Positions 49,255 to 60,465 are shown, counted from the stretch's first letter. The stretch is DNA of 64,000 nt from Druceiella hillmani (GCA_039881145.1 JAYKKI010000095.1:7430501-7494500), one strand, 5' to 3'. Notes: generated by a model from the sequence alone, not told the origin. Numbers and translations: made by a program.

Positions 49255-50220
49255 CTGATGATGAGATTCGAAAATTAACAACGGAACTCGTTAACGAATA
49301 GTTGTAAATAAACTATGTTTCAAGATGTTTGCTACTGGTAGTTGTTACTTTGCAAAATAACTACACCATCTACCAGGCCAGATTCTGATGATAAGTTCTG
49401 AACATGAACAGTGGAACTCCTTAACGGATGGTAGTAAACGTGATTCAAGATATTTGCTACTGGTAGTTGTTAATTTTTAAACTAACTATACCTGATGATG
49501 AGTTCTGGCGATGAACAAAAAAATCATTGTGATGAGTTCTGGCGATGAACAATAAATGTTATTCAAGGCATTTGCTGCCGGAAGTTGTTACTTTGCAAAA
49601 TAACTATACCATCGACCAGATTAGGGTTTGATGATGAGTTCTTGGCATGAATAATGGAAGTTCTTAACGGATAGTAGTAAATCAACCGTGATTTAAGATA
49701 TTTGCTATTGGTAGTTGTTACTTTTTAAACTCAATACATCTGATATGAGTTCTGGCGAAGAACAAAAAAAAAATTTGGTGATGAGTTCTGACCATGGACA
49801 ATAAATCTTATTCACGACATCTGATTCCGGAAGTTGTTACTTTGCAAACGACTACACCAGATCAGGGTCTGATGATGATTTCTGGACATGAACGATGGAA
49901 CTCCTTAACGGATGGTAGTAAATGAACGGTGACTTAATATATTTGCTACTGATAGTTGTTACTTTGTAAACTAACAACACGATGGACCAGGTCAGGGTCT
50001 GATGATGAGCAATGTAGATGAACAAAGGAGCTCCTTAAAGATGGTAGTAAATTAGCCGTGATTCAAGATACTTGCTACTGGTAGTAGTTAACTTTGTAAA
50101 ATAACTACCTACTCCATTGACCAGGTCAGGGTCTGATGATGAGTTCTGGAAGTGAATAATAGTAAGTAGTAATTCAACCGTGATTCAAGATATTTGCTAC
50201 TGGCAGTCATTACTTTGCAA
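49255..50220 (+). repeat. Diverged tandem array, ~132-bp unit, about 7 copies
   Basis: Units read 'tgatgatgagttctgg', 'catgaac-atggaactcctt', 'aacggatggtagtaaa', 'gtgattcaagatatttgcta', 'ctggtagttgttactttgc' and 'ccaggtcagggtc'. Several units are shortened. Divergence is much higher than in the 149- or 189-bp arrays, so this array is older. Confidence 0.85.
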
Positions 50221-50384
50221 GAGCTGAAGTTGAACTTCCTCAATGGGTAACAGCTAACCACTCACGGCTACCGCTATCACTTCACTTCTGTGTGTTATTG
50301 ATAACCAACTTTAGACAAAGAGGAAATTATCTATTTACTACCTTTTTTCCGCGACTTTTAATAATTACACAATATTCTAAAACT

Positions 50385-50940
50385 TGACTTTAGGAGTGAA
50401 ATACTCTTAATAATTTAAACCCATCTAAACTTTTCTTAAATATTTTTTTTATTAATTCTAAAGACCTAACACAAAATTTAGACCAACCGCCAATTTTCAG
50501 AACATACCCTTAAGCTTCAGAACCCATCCCTAAGTATTTTAATTCTTTCTATACTTCCCACTGTAAGAGAGAAATATTCTTAATACTTTTAAAGCCGTCT
50601 AAACTTGTCCTAAAATTTTTTTTATTGATTCTAAAGATACAACACAAAATTAAGACCCACCCCTGATCTTCGGAACATACATCTAACCTTAAGAAACAAC
50701 CCCTAAATATTTTAATTCGATCTATACTTCCGACTGTAAAAGTGAAATACTCTTAATACTTTTAAACACTTCTAAATTTTTCTTAAATTTTTTTTTATTG
50801 ATAATAAATACCTAATACAAAATTTAAACTTACTTTCGACCTTCGGAACGCATTCCCAACCCTCAGAACCCACCCCTAAATATTTTTAATATATAACCCA
50901 CTATAAAACCCACCCCTAAATATTTTTAATTTATAATTAA
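50385..50940 (+). repeat. Diverged tandem array, ~172-bp unit, 3 copies
   Basis: Starts carry 'gtgaaatactcttaat' near 50395, 50567 and 50742. Each is followed by 'tctaaac-tttcttaaat', a T-run, 'taaagacctaacacaaaatt' and 'agaacccacccctaaatatt'. Confidence 0.8.
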
Positions 50941-51254
50941 AGTAATAATACTATTAATTAACTAAATATTCTGAAATAAAATATTTTTTAAAAAACTGAC
51001 TTCAAAAAAAGTAGGTACTAAAAATAAAAAATAATTTACTCAAAATAGTACCTACTTGTACCTACTTATTCACATTAAATGACAAAGTACCTTAATTTTG
51101 AAATCGGTCCCAGCACCGCCGATCAACTCAAAATAAATGCGACATTTTATTATTATACGAAAGTCCGTCTAGTGTTGGGTCGGGAATAAAAATAACATTA
51201 TTAAGTAGGAGAATAAACAAATAAGTACCTTAAAAGTTTTATTTGAATTGTTAA

Positions 51255-51440
51255 TCAAACAAGGGAGAAATCCGCTTTATTTACTTTTACAAAACTTCAG
51301 ATTATTTTCCCTAAAAGTTTGTAAATGCTAGCTTTGTTTATTTTTATAAAACATCAGATTATTTTTCCTAAAATTTTGTAAATTCTAGCTTTGTTTATTT
51401 TTATAAAACATCGGATTATTTTTCCTAAAAGTTTTCAAAT
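51255..51440 (+). repeat. Tandem triplication, ~66-bp unit
   Basis: 'gctttgtttatttttataaa' followed by 'catcagattatttttcctaa' and 'aagttttgtaaatgcta' recurs three times (about 51270, 51331 and 51389). Confidence 0.8.
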
Positions 51441-53127
51441 GCTATTTCAAGAAAAATCTTTGAACCAACAGGGTGAAATAAAGTGCAGATTGTGTTCCAT
51501 TGTACCCTCCGTGCACAAAACATACTAATCCATGAAACTCGCAGACCCCGCAGGATCGTCGAAGAAAGGCAAATAAAATTTGAAAAGAGCGGAGGGACAT
51601 TAATTTTGACAATACAGTACGAAAGTCTAATGTCAAGTGACAGTTTATTTTTAATCAGTTTATACAATGGCTACATATTGAAAATCTGTAAATTATAAGT
51701 AGAAATGGCACTACGGGGGTTTCATTTAAGGGAGGGTACATAGTATTTTTATTAAACCGTTTACAAATATTATTTTTTTCAAAACGTAAATATGTTGCCT
51801 ACTAAATCTTTCACAGGCGTAATAACATGGCGCGTGTTTAAATAATATTGCTTCTAACCATGTAAATATATAAATATATCGCCTATTAGATCTTTTACAT
51901 GCATAATAAGTATACATTTTAAAATGCTAGTTTTACTTTTTGCAGTTCATTTAAACCACTTGATCGAGACCCAACTACGTGTCATAAGTTGGTCGATTGT
52001 TAGGTACTCGTAAACTGGCAGAGCCTACTTAGCTGTGATGACTTTCCTTCTAATTCGTTTTTTTTCGTATACTACAATTTTGAAAAGTTTTCAGATATTA
52101 AAAGCTAGCTTTTTAAGTGGTAGGGGATGGGGATGTGTAACTTAAACAAAAACGACCCTTTTAAAGTTTAATATTTCGTAAACGGATCCCTGTGTCGGAA
52201 AAGTGTTCATGATGTTATTATTATATTTTTGAAACACAAGTACCCTACACTATGGGGGATGCGAAAAAATTCTTCCGCACTTTACATGTTAGGGAGGTAT
52301 TTTGGAAAAACTTTTTTATAAATTCTATTACACAGCTTTGTCGTGATTAGAAGTGTATATAAAAATGCCAGATTTGGTACTAATATTCTGATAGTAAAAC
52401 TGCTGTGACATAGAGACGGACATACAGATAGACAGACAGCGAACCATTTGACTTCGGAACCCTAAAAAAGCGATTTGATTATTTTTTACAGTTCTATGTG
52501 AAAGGATATTATACAGCTTATTAAATTTTTATTGCTATATTTATTTCTTGTTTACAAACCATGATATACTAAAAATATATTAGAACTTTTATGAAAATAG
52601 ATTTTTTGTTTTGTATTATGGTTGTAGATAGTATTTAATTTTTTTGCTGTTTCCTGATAATCGCGGAATTGTACGGTTTTGTTACGTTCTAAAAAATACC
52701 AGCTTCTTTTATATATTATTTACTGTCTATGGAACTACTCCAGGCTGATTTTCGCTGATTTCTTTATTACTTTATTGCGTTTTCATCAATCGTTTAGTTT
52801 GTCGTGTGTAAAATCTGCCCAAACGCAAGATTGTTTGCTTTAACCTTAGCAAGGCCAATACTTCTTTTAAATTTTGTAATCAATATTTTGAAGATAGTCT
52901 TTAATATTCATATGTTGAAAGTCATGCCTCATTTATTACTGAAAATAAAGTTGAACTATTTCAAAATGAGTTATGTCTAGGAAAATAAATTAAAATACTG
53001 GGCAACAGTCAGGAATGAACTTTGCTATATGAATTTAGTAGTAGTAGTTATTTAGTAAATGCAATTTGGTAATACTACAAAAGCATGTCAAATATTGATA
53101 AAACACACTAGACGCATTGTTTTTTTT
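51440..53127. other. Intron with dispersed-repeat fragments
   Basis: 51420-51505 is the minus copy of the repeat at 34290-34405. 52190-52470 is a minus copy of the 'gttccgtagccaaa' family, ending in 'cagatagacagacagcgaac' and 'cggaaccctaaaaaag'. I see nothing gene-like in the rest. Confidence 0.5.
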
Positions 53128-53310
53128 TCAACATAGATTGTAAGCGTCTTCCTCATCCCACGTGGTTCCGTCCGTGTCTTCGCTGTCGAATAAATTTGCT
53201 ATTTGACGCAAATTACTATAGCGTGTAAACAACGGGTTATAAAAGTCAAAGGAGGTCAATGAAGCGGCAAGAAAACAAATGTTTTTTTGTGTACTGGTGT
53301 AAAACTTTAT
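53128..53310 (-). pseudogene. Possible C-terminal coding fragment, acidic end
   Basis: On the minus strand about 60 codons are open up to a stop at 53128-53130. The last 22 codons read LFDSEDTDGTTWDEED then AYNLC. They have markedly G/C-ending codons unlike the AT-rich flank, and carry the feel of a real protein end. No ATG starts the frame. Two candidate AG acceptors lie upstream. It could be the last exon of a nested minus-strand gene or the fossil end of a transposon protein. I do not recognise it. Confidence 0.3.
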
Positions 53311-53334
53311 TCAAATAAAACTTTAGTCAATACT

Positions 53335-54075
53335 GACGTATTGACTTACTAGACGTGTTTAAGTAATTAGTAAATTATTAAAATGTCTAGTAAGTCAATA
53401 CCGACTTTCTTTCGTCTAGTAAGTCAATACCGACTTACTAGACCGTGTAAAAGTAATTAGTAAATTATTTAAATGTCTAGTAAGTCAATACCGACTTTCT
53501 TTCGTCTAGTAAGTCAATACCGACTTACTAGATCCTGTTTAAGTAATTAGTAAATTATTCAAATGTCTAGTAAGTAAATACCGACTTTCTTTCGTCTAGT
53601 AAGTCAATACCGACTTACTAGACCGTGTATAAGTAATTAGTAAACTATTTAAATGTCTAGTAAGTCGATACTGACTTTCTTTCGTCTAGTAAGTCAATAC
53701 CGACTTACTAGATCCTGTTTAAGTAATTAGTAAATTATTCAAATGTCTAGTAAGTAAATACCGACTTTTTTTCGTCTAGTAAGTCAATACCGACTTACTA
53801 GACCGTGTATAAGTAATTAGTAAACTATTTAAATGTCTAGTAAGTCGATACTGACTTTCTTTCGTCTAGTAAGTCAATACCGACTTACTAGATCCTGTTT
53901 AAGTAATTAGTAAATTATTCAAATGTCTAGTAAGTAAATACCGACTTTCTTTCGTCTAGTAAGTCAATACCGACTTACTAGATCCTGTTTAAGTAATTAG
54001 TAAATTATTCAAATGTCTAGTAAGTAAATACCGACTTTCTTTCGTCTAGTAAGTCAATACCGACTTACTAGATCG
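53335..54075 (+). repeat. Tandem array of hairpins, 90-bp monomer, 180-bp dimers
   Basis: AAATGTCTAG occurs at 53381, 53471, 53561, 53651, 53741, 53831, 53921 and 54011, exactly 90 bp apart. Each monomer has a perfect hairpin, GTCTAGTAAGTC-AATACC-GACTTACTAGAC (some copies pair with one mismatch), plus a partial second copy of its left arm. The suffixes alternate GACCGTGTA and GATCCTGTT, giving 180-bp higher-order units. Monomers 3-4 and 5-6 are nearly identical. It is non-coding. Confidence 0.97.
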
Positions 54076-54079
54076 TGTT

Positions 54080-54850
54080 GAGCAAGGTAGTTACTACGAA
54101 AATAATAAAAACGAAAAATCTTTATTGAAACTTTTAAATCTTTATAGAAATAAGTCGAGCAACAAAATACCTATGGTGTTATTTATTGTTTTACGCTCTG
54201 TACATCCGCTAATTGTCCTTTTATTTCTATGGATTATTTTGTGAAATATTGATGCTTGAGCCAGATTTACACTTAATCGAGTTTGGTACATCTCTCACAA
54301 TTTCAGTGTGCTATATTATGTATAAATATACTACTATGAAGCGGTAATTAACTATACAAATTTAACGTAGTTTTTATGTCCTCCAATTACCAGTATATAA
54401 AAAATAATTGGATAATTAACGTTTTTTTAAATATTTGTATTGATCACATATCTACGATTTCACTGATAAAATATTGAGATTAAGATAGAAAACTGGGAGA
54501 GACATTGACTATTGTTTTCGCTTCTAATGTAAAATATGTCGCATTTTCCACCTATAAAGGTTATTTACCGATGGGAGGCGTCTTTCTAGGTTTATTTATT
54601 ATGGTAATTTAAGTATATCTTATACTTTCAGCACGATTAAAGATTGTTTGTTATTTACGCAATTAGAAGAAAGTGTGCAGGTGTGTGCAGTCTACACGTG
54701 TAATATTAGCCAAAAGATTGAGATATCAAATGTAAAAAATACCGTTTTAATAATTATAATTGCCATAGTTTAATCTTATGTCTATAAATAAACACGTCAC
54801 AGTTAAAACAGTGCCTGCTTCAAAGCGCTTAAGTGACTGAGTATGACATC
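54080..54850. other. Spacer, nothing recognised
   Basis: AT-rich sequence with no exon, RNA gene or clear repeat. Confidence 0.45.
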
Positions 54851-55173
54851 TGGGGCATTTCACGTCAAGTGGACAGGAAAAAAAGTGAGGTTCTGAAATA
54901 TTGGGGCCATTTGTATTCCTAGCAGATACGAAAGTGAACACACAATATTTTTATATGATGTTTATTTGTCAAGTTATGGGTTTCTAAAGAATAGTCTAAT
55001 TTGAAATTAGGATTTTTTGGAAGTAGTTTTTCGAATATTAAAAAAATGCAATAAAATATTAAACTTAGCGATTTGTATAGAAAATTTCTTATTATTTTTA
55101 AAAAAGAAATAAATTTAAAAAAATATTTTTTTTTCATGTGCAAAACCGGAAGTAAATATTTCAAAACAAAATT
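54851..55173 (+). repeat. Left terminal inverted repeat
   Basis: This pairs with 56459-56773. The minus-strand open frames at 54747-54941 and 54919-55164 are translations of this arm; the same peptide appears from the other arm on the plus strand. Confidence 0.85.
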
Positions 55174-55603
55174 TTGAAAAATTCGACCAATTTTAAAATA
55201 AAAATGTTTACTTCAAAATATAGCTTAAAATATAGTTATAATACACCAGTTTGAAAATGGGATCTACATTAATTAAGAAGATAGGTAAATTATTGTTAAT
55301 TACATGTCGCACTCAGTATGATGATAGGCACTAGTTTATATCCGCCGATTAGCGGAAAAAGAGATATTATTTAGTATTAGATATTATTTTAGTTTTTATT
55401 AGAAGATATTAACTATATAACATATTAAAGAAGATTATAACATATAACATATTAAAGAAGATATTAACTATATATATGATATTAACTATATATGATTATG
55501 ATATTAGATATTAACTATATGATATTAGATATTAACTATATATGATTTATAACATATTAAAGAAGATATTAACTATATATATTATGAAGATATTAAGATA
55601 TAA

Positions 55604-55653
55604 CAAATACTAACTATACTAATAGTATATACTATTAGTATAGTTAGTATTTG
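55604..55653. repeat. 50-bp perfect palindrome
   Basis: The sequence from 'caaatactaactatactaat' to 'attagtatagttagtatttg' is an exact self-complement centred between 55628 and 55629 (TAT|ATA). It is flanked by degenerate 'gatattaactatata' repeats (55380-55600). It should extrude as a cruciform with virtually no loop. Confidence 0.9.
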
Positions 55654-55855
55654 GTATTAATTTTATAAAGAAATAAAGTAATGTTTGTTTGTTAGTTTCC
55701 ATATAAAGGTAGGGTTAATCAACCACAACTACTAAAAACTACTATTACTATAATTGCTAAAAACTGAAGTGATATTATAATGATAATTAAAAGAAATAAC
55801 ATAATAAAAAATTAAAACGATTTTATTTTATAATTTTAACAATTTTACATTTAAT

Positions 55856-56470
55856 CTATGCTGGAACAGGTTTTTTTACAAGAAGACCTTCCTTTGCTGG
55901 AATAAAGGAATGCAAGTTTTTAGTTCCTGGAGTGGTGATTGCAGAATCAAACCGGGGTTGCAAGAAAATCCTTTCACGTTGAATATCATCTTTAGAGCAG
56001 TAGTAAATAACTGTTTGTTTTAAAGAAGACTTTGTCCACGCGTATAATCGCATTGATGAAATGATCGAAATGCTTGCAGGTAATTGTAGGCTTGCACGCG
56101 TCGCTAAACGTTTGAGGTTCTCCCTAAGACCATCGCACGGCCCCTTTCCATGAGACGTTGAAAATGTACCTCTGCATTTGTATTGAAATCATCTTTATAA
56201 TAAAATAAATTCAATCTATTTTTAAATTGTTGAGAGGCACCATCGGTTATATAAATAATTTTTGACATAACTATTGTTTTTTCTAAAAGGTGTTTGTGTA
56301 GTATTTTTTGGAATGTTTTAACGCACGTGGATGTATCATGTTTTAAATCATCTGAAATCATAACAATGCTGCCGTGTTTTATTTCAATTCCATCTCTAAA
56401 ATAAAAAACCGAAGTCAGGAGTGTTGCTTGGGCGTTATTCCAATGGAAAGATTGAGCAATTTTGTTTTGA
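55856..56470 (-). pseudogene. Transposase-like relic, 'TSHGKGPCDG' family
   Basis: Reading the minus strand from 56470, one frame runs through QSFHWNNAQATLL, then MISDDLKHDT (from the ATG at 56361), then YITDGASQQFKNR and DDFNTNAEVHF near 56160. After a frame change it continues as TSHGKGPCDGL with NLKRLATRASL (about 56150-56095). From 56053 it reads LYAWTK and ends at the stop just below 55856 (ends KPVPA). The order HW--Q, SDDL-HD, DGA-QFKN, then W/VHF--TSHGKGPCDG matches an uncharacterised protein family that is widespread in arthropod genomes as repetitive copies. It looks like a DDE/RNase H-like transposase, with the acidic D in SDD and DGA as candidate catalytic residues. The N-terminal part is missing, since the frame opens inside the right arm after a stop. 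At least one frameshift is present. It is a pseudogene. The family name is uncertain. Confidence 0.75.
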
Positions 56471-56773
56471 AATATTTACTTCCGGTTTTGCATATGAAAC
56501 ATTTTTTTTTTCTAAATTGATTTCTTTTTTAAAAAGAACAAGACATTTTCTATACAAATCGCTAAGTTTAATATTTTATTGTATTTTTTTAATATTCGAA
56601 AAACTACTTCCAAATTGGACTATTCTTTAGAAGCCCATAACTTGACAAATAAACATCATATAAAAAAATATTGTACGTCCATTTTCGTATCTGCTAGGAG
56701 TACAATTGGTCCCAATATTAACAAATTTCAGAACCGCACTCTTTTTCCTGTCCGCTTGATGTCAAATGCCCCA
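56459..56773 (-). repeat. Right terminal inverted repeat
   Basis: This pairs with 54851-55173. The plus-strand frames at 56421-56833 are translations of this arm. Confidence 0.85.
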
Positions 56774-57065
56774 TCTTTCAAAAATTATAAGAATAAGATA
56801 AGAAAAAATTACACATTCGCAGATAAGTTTTGACATACGCAGATAAGTTTTACATCTTTCAAAAATTATAAGAATAAGTTAAGAAAAAATTAAACATACG
56901 CAGATAAGTTTTGACATACGCAGATAAGTTTTACGTCTTTCAAAAATTATAAGAATAAGTTAAGAAGAAATTACACATATGCAGATAAGTTTTGACATAC
57001 GCAGATAAGTTTTACATCTTTCAAAAATTATAAGAATAAGTTAAGAAAAAATTACACGTACGTAG
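56774..57065 (+). repeat. Tandem array, ~82-bp unit, about 4 copies
   Basis: 'tctttcaaaaattataagaa' recurs at about 56774, 56852, 56935 and 57017, each followed by 'taagttaagaaaaaattaca' and one or two 'catacgcagataagttttga' sub-units. The array begins exactly at the transposon end. Confidence 0.85.
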
Positions 57066-58756
57066 ATTTGGAGAAGTTTTGGAGAAAAGTTTGAGGATTC
57101 TACGGTAGTTATTCAAAGATTTTTCTTAGTGACATTAGAATTTAATATTGATATGGGCGGACTTTATGAAAAGTGATTTTTTGAGTGATTCTATAAATAA
57201 AGTTTAACTACAACTGGATATTATTGCTCGAATCGAGTAGGTTTAGTTATTGTAATGGCAGTTATCGGTTAATGTAATGTAGCAAATTATTTCCTTACGC
57301 TACTTATGATTTTTTTCGTAATAAAAACAAGACTCCTTGTTGGTTCTCTGTCAGACAAACGACTTGAGTCTCAAAGCATTTTTTTATGGTGTACCGCCGG
57401 AAAACAATTAATTTTGTTTTGGATATGCACGTAAATCATCAATATTATCATGCTCGAGAATATGCTACAAAACACAATAATAGCATCGTTAGCTCTATAA
57501 TACATAAAATTAAATCTGTGAAACTCGCTATATACAGGTTTCTGAAGAGATAATTTAAACATGAAGCGAATATTTTCCTAAAATCTAATCTAAAAAGTGT
57601 TGATCAACTTGATAAAACGAAATTGTTCGCATCAACATGTCTTAAAAGTACTACGACCAATGACACTGTCGGAGGATTTCGCTTGTTGATAATGACGAAA
57701 AAGAAATTAATAGTGAACAATAAAGAATGCATATGGTAAAGGGCGACGAACATTATATACAATGTAATGGTGACTAATAGAGGTGTGCAACGTTAGTACT
57801 TTTTAGTACTAGGTGACCCTGTTACAAGTATATAAACATAATAAGTACGTATACCTGTTACCAAATACTAGGTACTAAGTGGCACGCATATTTGCTTGTC
57901 GGGAGTACGCATTGTAAACACTCGTAATAAAGTATTCAATATTTTTTTGCATGTTACATATAGGGATATCTCACATTTTGGTTTTTTATTTATTTGAATG
58001 AAACTAAACAAAAAGTTACAAAAATAAAACAATTCTATTCTTGTAAAGCCTTTTGTCACGGGCCTTCAGAGGCTATGAATGAAGATGTGCGCGCCAAATA
58101 TAGATACGCAATGGAGTTTAGACAGACTAGAGAATACCTAGCATAAAGCAAGTAAAGCTCTTGCTCAGCTCTTTGAAAACAAGCATATGAGTTACTAGCT
58201 TGTCCAAGAGGATGACATGTTACGAATGTGAGTCTATTACGTGGAACGTTTTTTGTTTCATTCTTTCGTAAGAAAGAATTTAGACTATGAGCGAGATAGC
58301 CTGCGTACATCTGTGATAACTTTGTTCTTGTAGTATTTAAGTCATTACAGAGACATAAAGTTGCGTATTTTGTAACAGATATATGCGGAATGTTATACGT
58401 TCAATACGTCCGTTCCACGAAAATACGCCGTACTCGTACGGATTGCTATATATATATGCCTCACTTCTAGCTACTAACCGTTAGAGGCAAGCCAATGCAG
58501 GTTTCATGAATCTATTTATGAAGTCAAAATAAAGTATCAGCAATTGATTTCTTTTTGTTTCATCGAAATATTTGAACAAAATTTCATCTAAGCGTGAAGG
58601 CATCTTTTATTTGTGTTACTTAATTTTGAACCGAAAAAAATGAAGTAAAGGTCAGGGGAAATAAGTAACTTACGCATATTAACTCGTATGCTGATTTTTT
58701 TGTTGATTTTACGAAAATAGCGTTTATCTGTCAACATCGAATTTTCGCCGCCGATT
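57066..58756. other. Intron, nothing recognised
   Basis: The open frames at 57371-57562, 57868-58059, 58056-58310 and 58588-58785 (all minus) have no domain; the last one runs into the 42-bp array. Confidence 0.45.
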
Positions 58757-59172
58757 TTTACCCGAAGAGTTTTACATTCGGCCACTCATTTTAATATTTT
58801 TACCCGAAGAGTTTTACATTCGGCCACTCATTTTAATATTTTTACCCGAAGAGTTTTACATTCGGCCACTCATTTTAATATTTATACCCAAAAAGTTTTA
58901 CATTCGGCCACTCATTTTAATATTTTTACCCGAAAAGTTTTACATTCGGCCACTCATTTTAATATTTTTACCCGAAAAGTTTTACATTCGGCCACTCATT
59001 TTAATATTTTTACCCGAAAAGTTTTACATTCGGCCACTCATTTTAATATTTTTACCCGAAAAGTTTTACATTCGGCCACTCATTTTAATATTTTTACCCG
59101 AAAAGTTTTACATTCGGCCACTCATTTTAATATTTTTACCCGAAGAGTTTTACAGTCGGCTACTCATTTTAA
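58757..59172 (+). repeat. Tandem array, 42-bp unit, 10 copies
   Basis: ACCCGAAGAGTTTTACATTC recurs from 58760 every 42 bp through 59138, each followed by 'ggccactcattttaatattt'. Copies alternate only in gaagag/gaaaag. Each unit contains a 5-bp inverted pair (CCGAA...TTCGG). It is non-coding, and it is a minisatellite, not a CRISPR array (no spacers). Confidence 0.97.
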
Positions 59173-59854
59173 TAAGTATTATTTTTCCACATGCAAATGG
59201 TATCATCTGCATAAATCGATGCAGAGGAGAATGTTCCCTAGTGTATCGGTTATATATTACACATTCACGAAATAAACGCCAAAAATAATGTTAATTTTTT
59301 TATAACAAAATCAAATTTACATCTACATAAGATGTAAATTCTACGCAGAATTTAATAAGAGAAAATGTGTACACAGTACAATTTTCTGTTTTCAAAGACT
59401 CCATTGTGGAAATAACGTCAAATGATCTTGATTTTCTTTCGAATTATTTTCAGTTATTTATAGCTTACGTCTCTCTTTAAAAATGTAAAAAAAATTTTAT
59501 GTAGATGAAAATTCGTGGACGAATTTAATAATAGAAAATTTAATCTGTCAAGCAGGAGTAGAAATTGCACTATGAGGGTTCCGTACATATTTAACCATTT
59601 ATAAGCATTTACGGATACATAATATTTTTATCTTTCACAGGCCTTAAAGCGTGGATCCCATTTCAAAAATTATAAGATCTAGGCTAATTGTAGTAGGTTG
59701 AATAGTTTCAGAAATGAGGGTGGGACTATTTTTCAGTATGTTTCTGAAGATATACCACCTTAAATTATGAGGTTGCTAACTTTTTAAATAATAATAATAA
59801 ATATAATTAAATAATAATAAATATCATTAATAAACTTAATAATAAAAACAATTG
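59173..59854. other. AT-rich spacer, nothing recognised
   Basis: A CATCTACATAAGATGTA inverted motif lies at about 59321-59337. Nothing else is seen. Confidence 0.4.
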
Positions 59855-60465
59855 TGCTTGTCAGCTTCGACGCGCAACTGGAGTTTACTCCTTCAGTACG
59901 ATTGTCTTGCAATTTATAAAATAAGTAACACTATGTATAAACATCAATATCATTAAATGTAAATGGAAAATTCTTAAATGAAAAATGCTGACAATATAAT
60001 TATTTTCAAGTAAAACACAAACGAACAAGATCAAATTTATACAACAAAATTAAAAACATTTAGTAACGTCAGACTAAGAAGTTAAAATGAAAAAGATGTT
60101 TTAATTTTGTAGGATAGAAGACATGAAATATTCGCACATAATGTCGTTTAATGATTACATCTTGATATAAAAGCGAACGATAGTGCACTATGTGTATCAC
60201 ACTACGTCATTACGGTTACGCCATAAGAAAATGCCAATATGTCTGCCACACTTCGTCATTGCGATTACGACATAAGAAAATGCCAAATAAACATTTCGAT
60301 ATCTCACCCTAAAGATGCGTAGAAATTTCGCGGGAAGGCCACCTGACGGTTACACTTTTTTTAACGCTCTGAACTTGTGATTTTACTCCTTATAAAACGT
60401 CATACCGGGCGCTATATATGAAAATCGATTCTTAAGGAGTAAGCTCCAAAAATACATAAAGTTTT
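59855..60465 (-). mobile_element. Dispersed 'ggagtttactcctt' element, minus copy
   Basis: This is the inverted counterpart of 45700-46285. The blocks 'cgacgcgcaactggagtttactcc' (split by one base), 'acgattgtcttgcaattta', 'taacgctctgaacttgtgat', 'cataccgggcgctatatatg' and 'cgattcttaaggagtaagct' occur in the reverse-complement order. Confidence 0.75.

Larger units (their letters stand above)
49100..51015 (+). mobile_element. Composite 'aaccgacttcaaa' element with internal arrays
   Basis: The left boundary is at 'ttcaaccgacttcaaatg' (49108) followed by 'ataccgatttctcggagatt'. The right side has 'aaaactgacttcaaaaaaag' (50992). Both boundary motifs have the same orientation. Between them lie a ~132-bp minisatellite (49255-50220) and a ~172-bp one (50385-50940). 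The 'accgacttcaaa' motif with an 'accgatt-ctc-gagatt' block resembles a widespread lepidopteran repeat. It has no coding capacity. Confidence 0.5.
54851..56773. mobile_element. DNA transposon with ~320-bp terminal inverted repeats
   Basis: Left arm 54851-55173 and right arm 56459-56773 are inverted copies (TGGGGCATTT...AATATTTCAAAACAAAAT) with scattered substitutions and a ~10-bp indel. They enclose a transposase-like relic on the minus strand (55856-56470) and an AT-rich spacer holding a 50-bp palindrome. The right end abuts an ~82-bp tandem array. I cannot identify a target-site duplication: the left flank is 'gagtatgacatc' and the right flank is 'tctttcaaaa'. The long arms may have been created by inverted duplication of one element end. 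Confidence 0.8.

Noticed and set aside
54747..56833. Similar small proteins on opposite strands (54747-55164 and 56421-56833)
   Set aside because: They are translations of the two terminal inverted repeats of the transposon, not genes.
58757..59172. CRISPR-like regular repeats
   Set aside because: The 42-bp units are contiguous with no unique spacers, and the genome is eukaryotic; this is a minisatellite.
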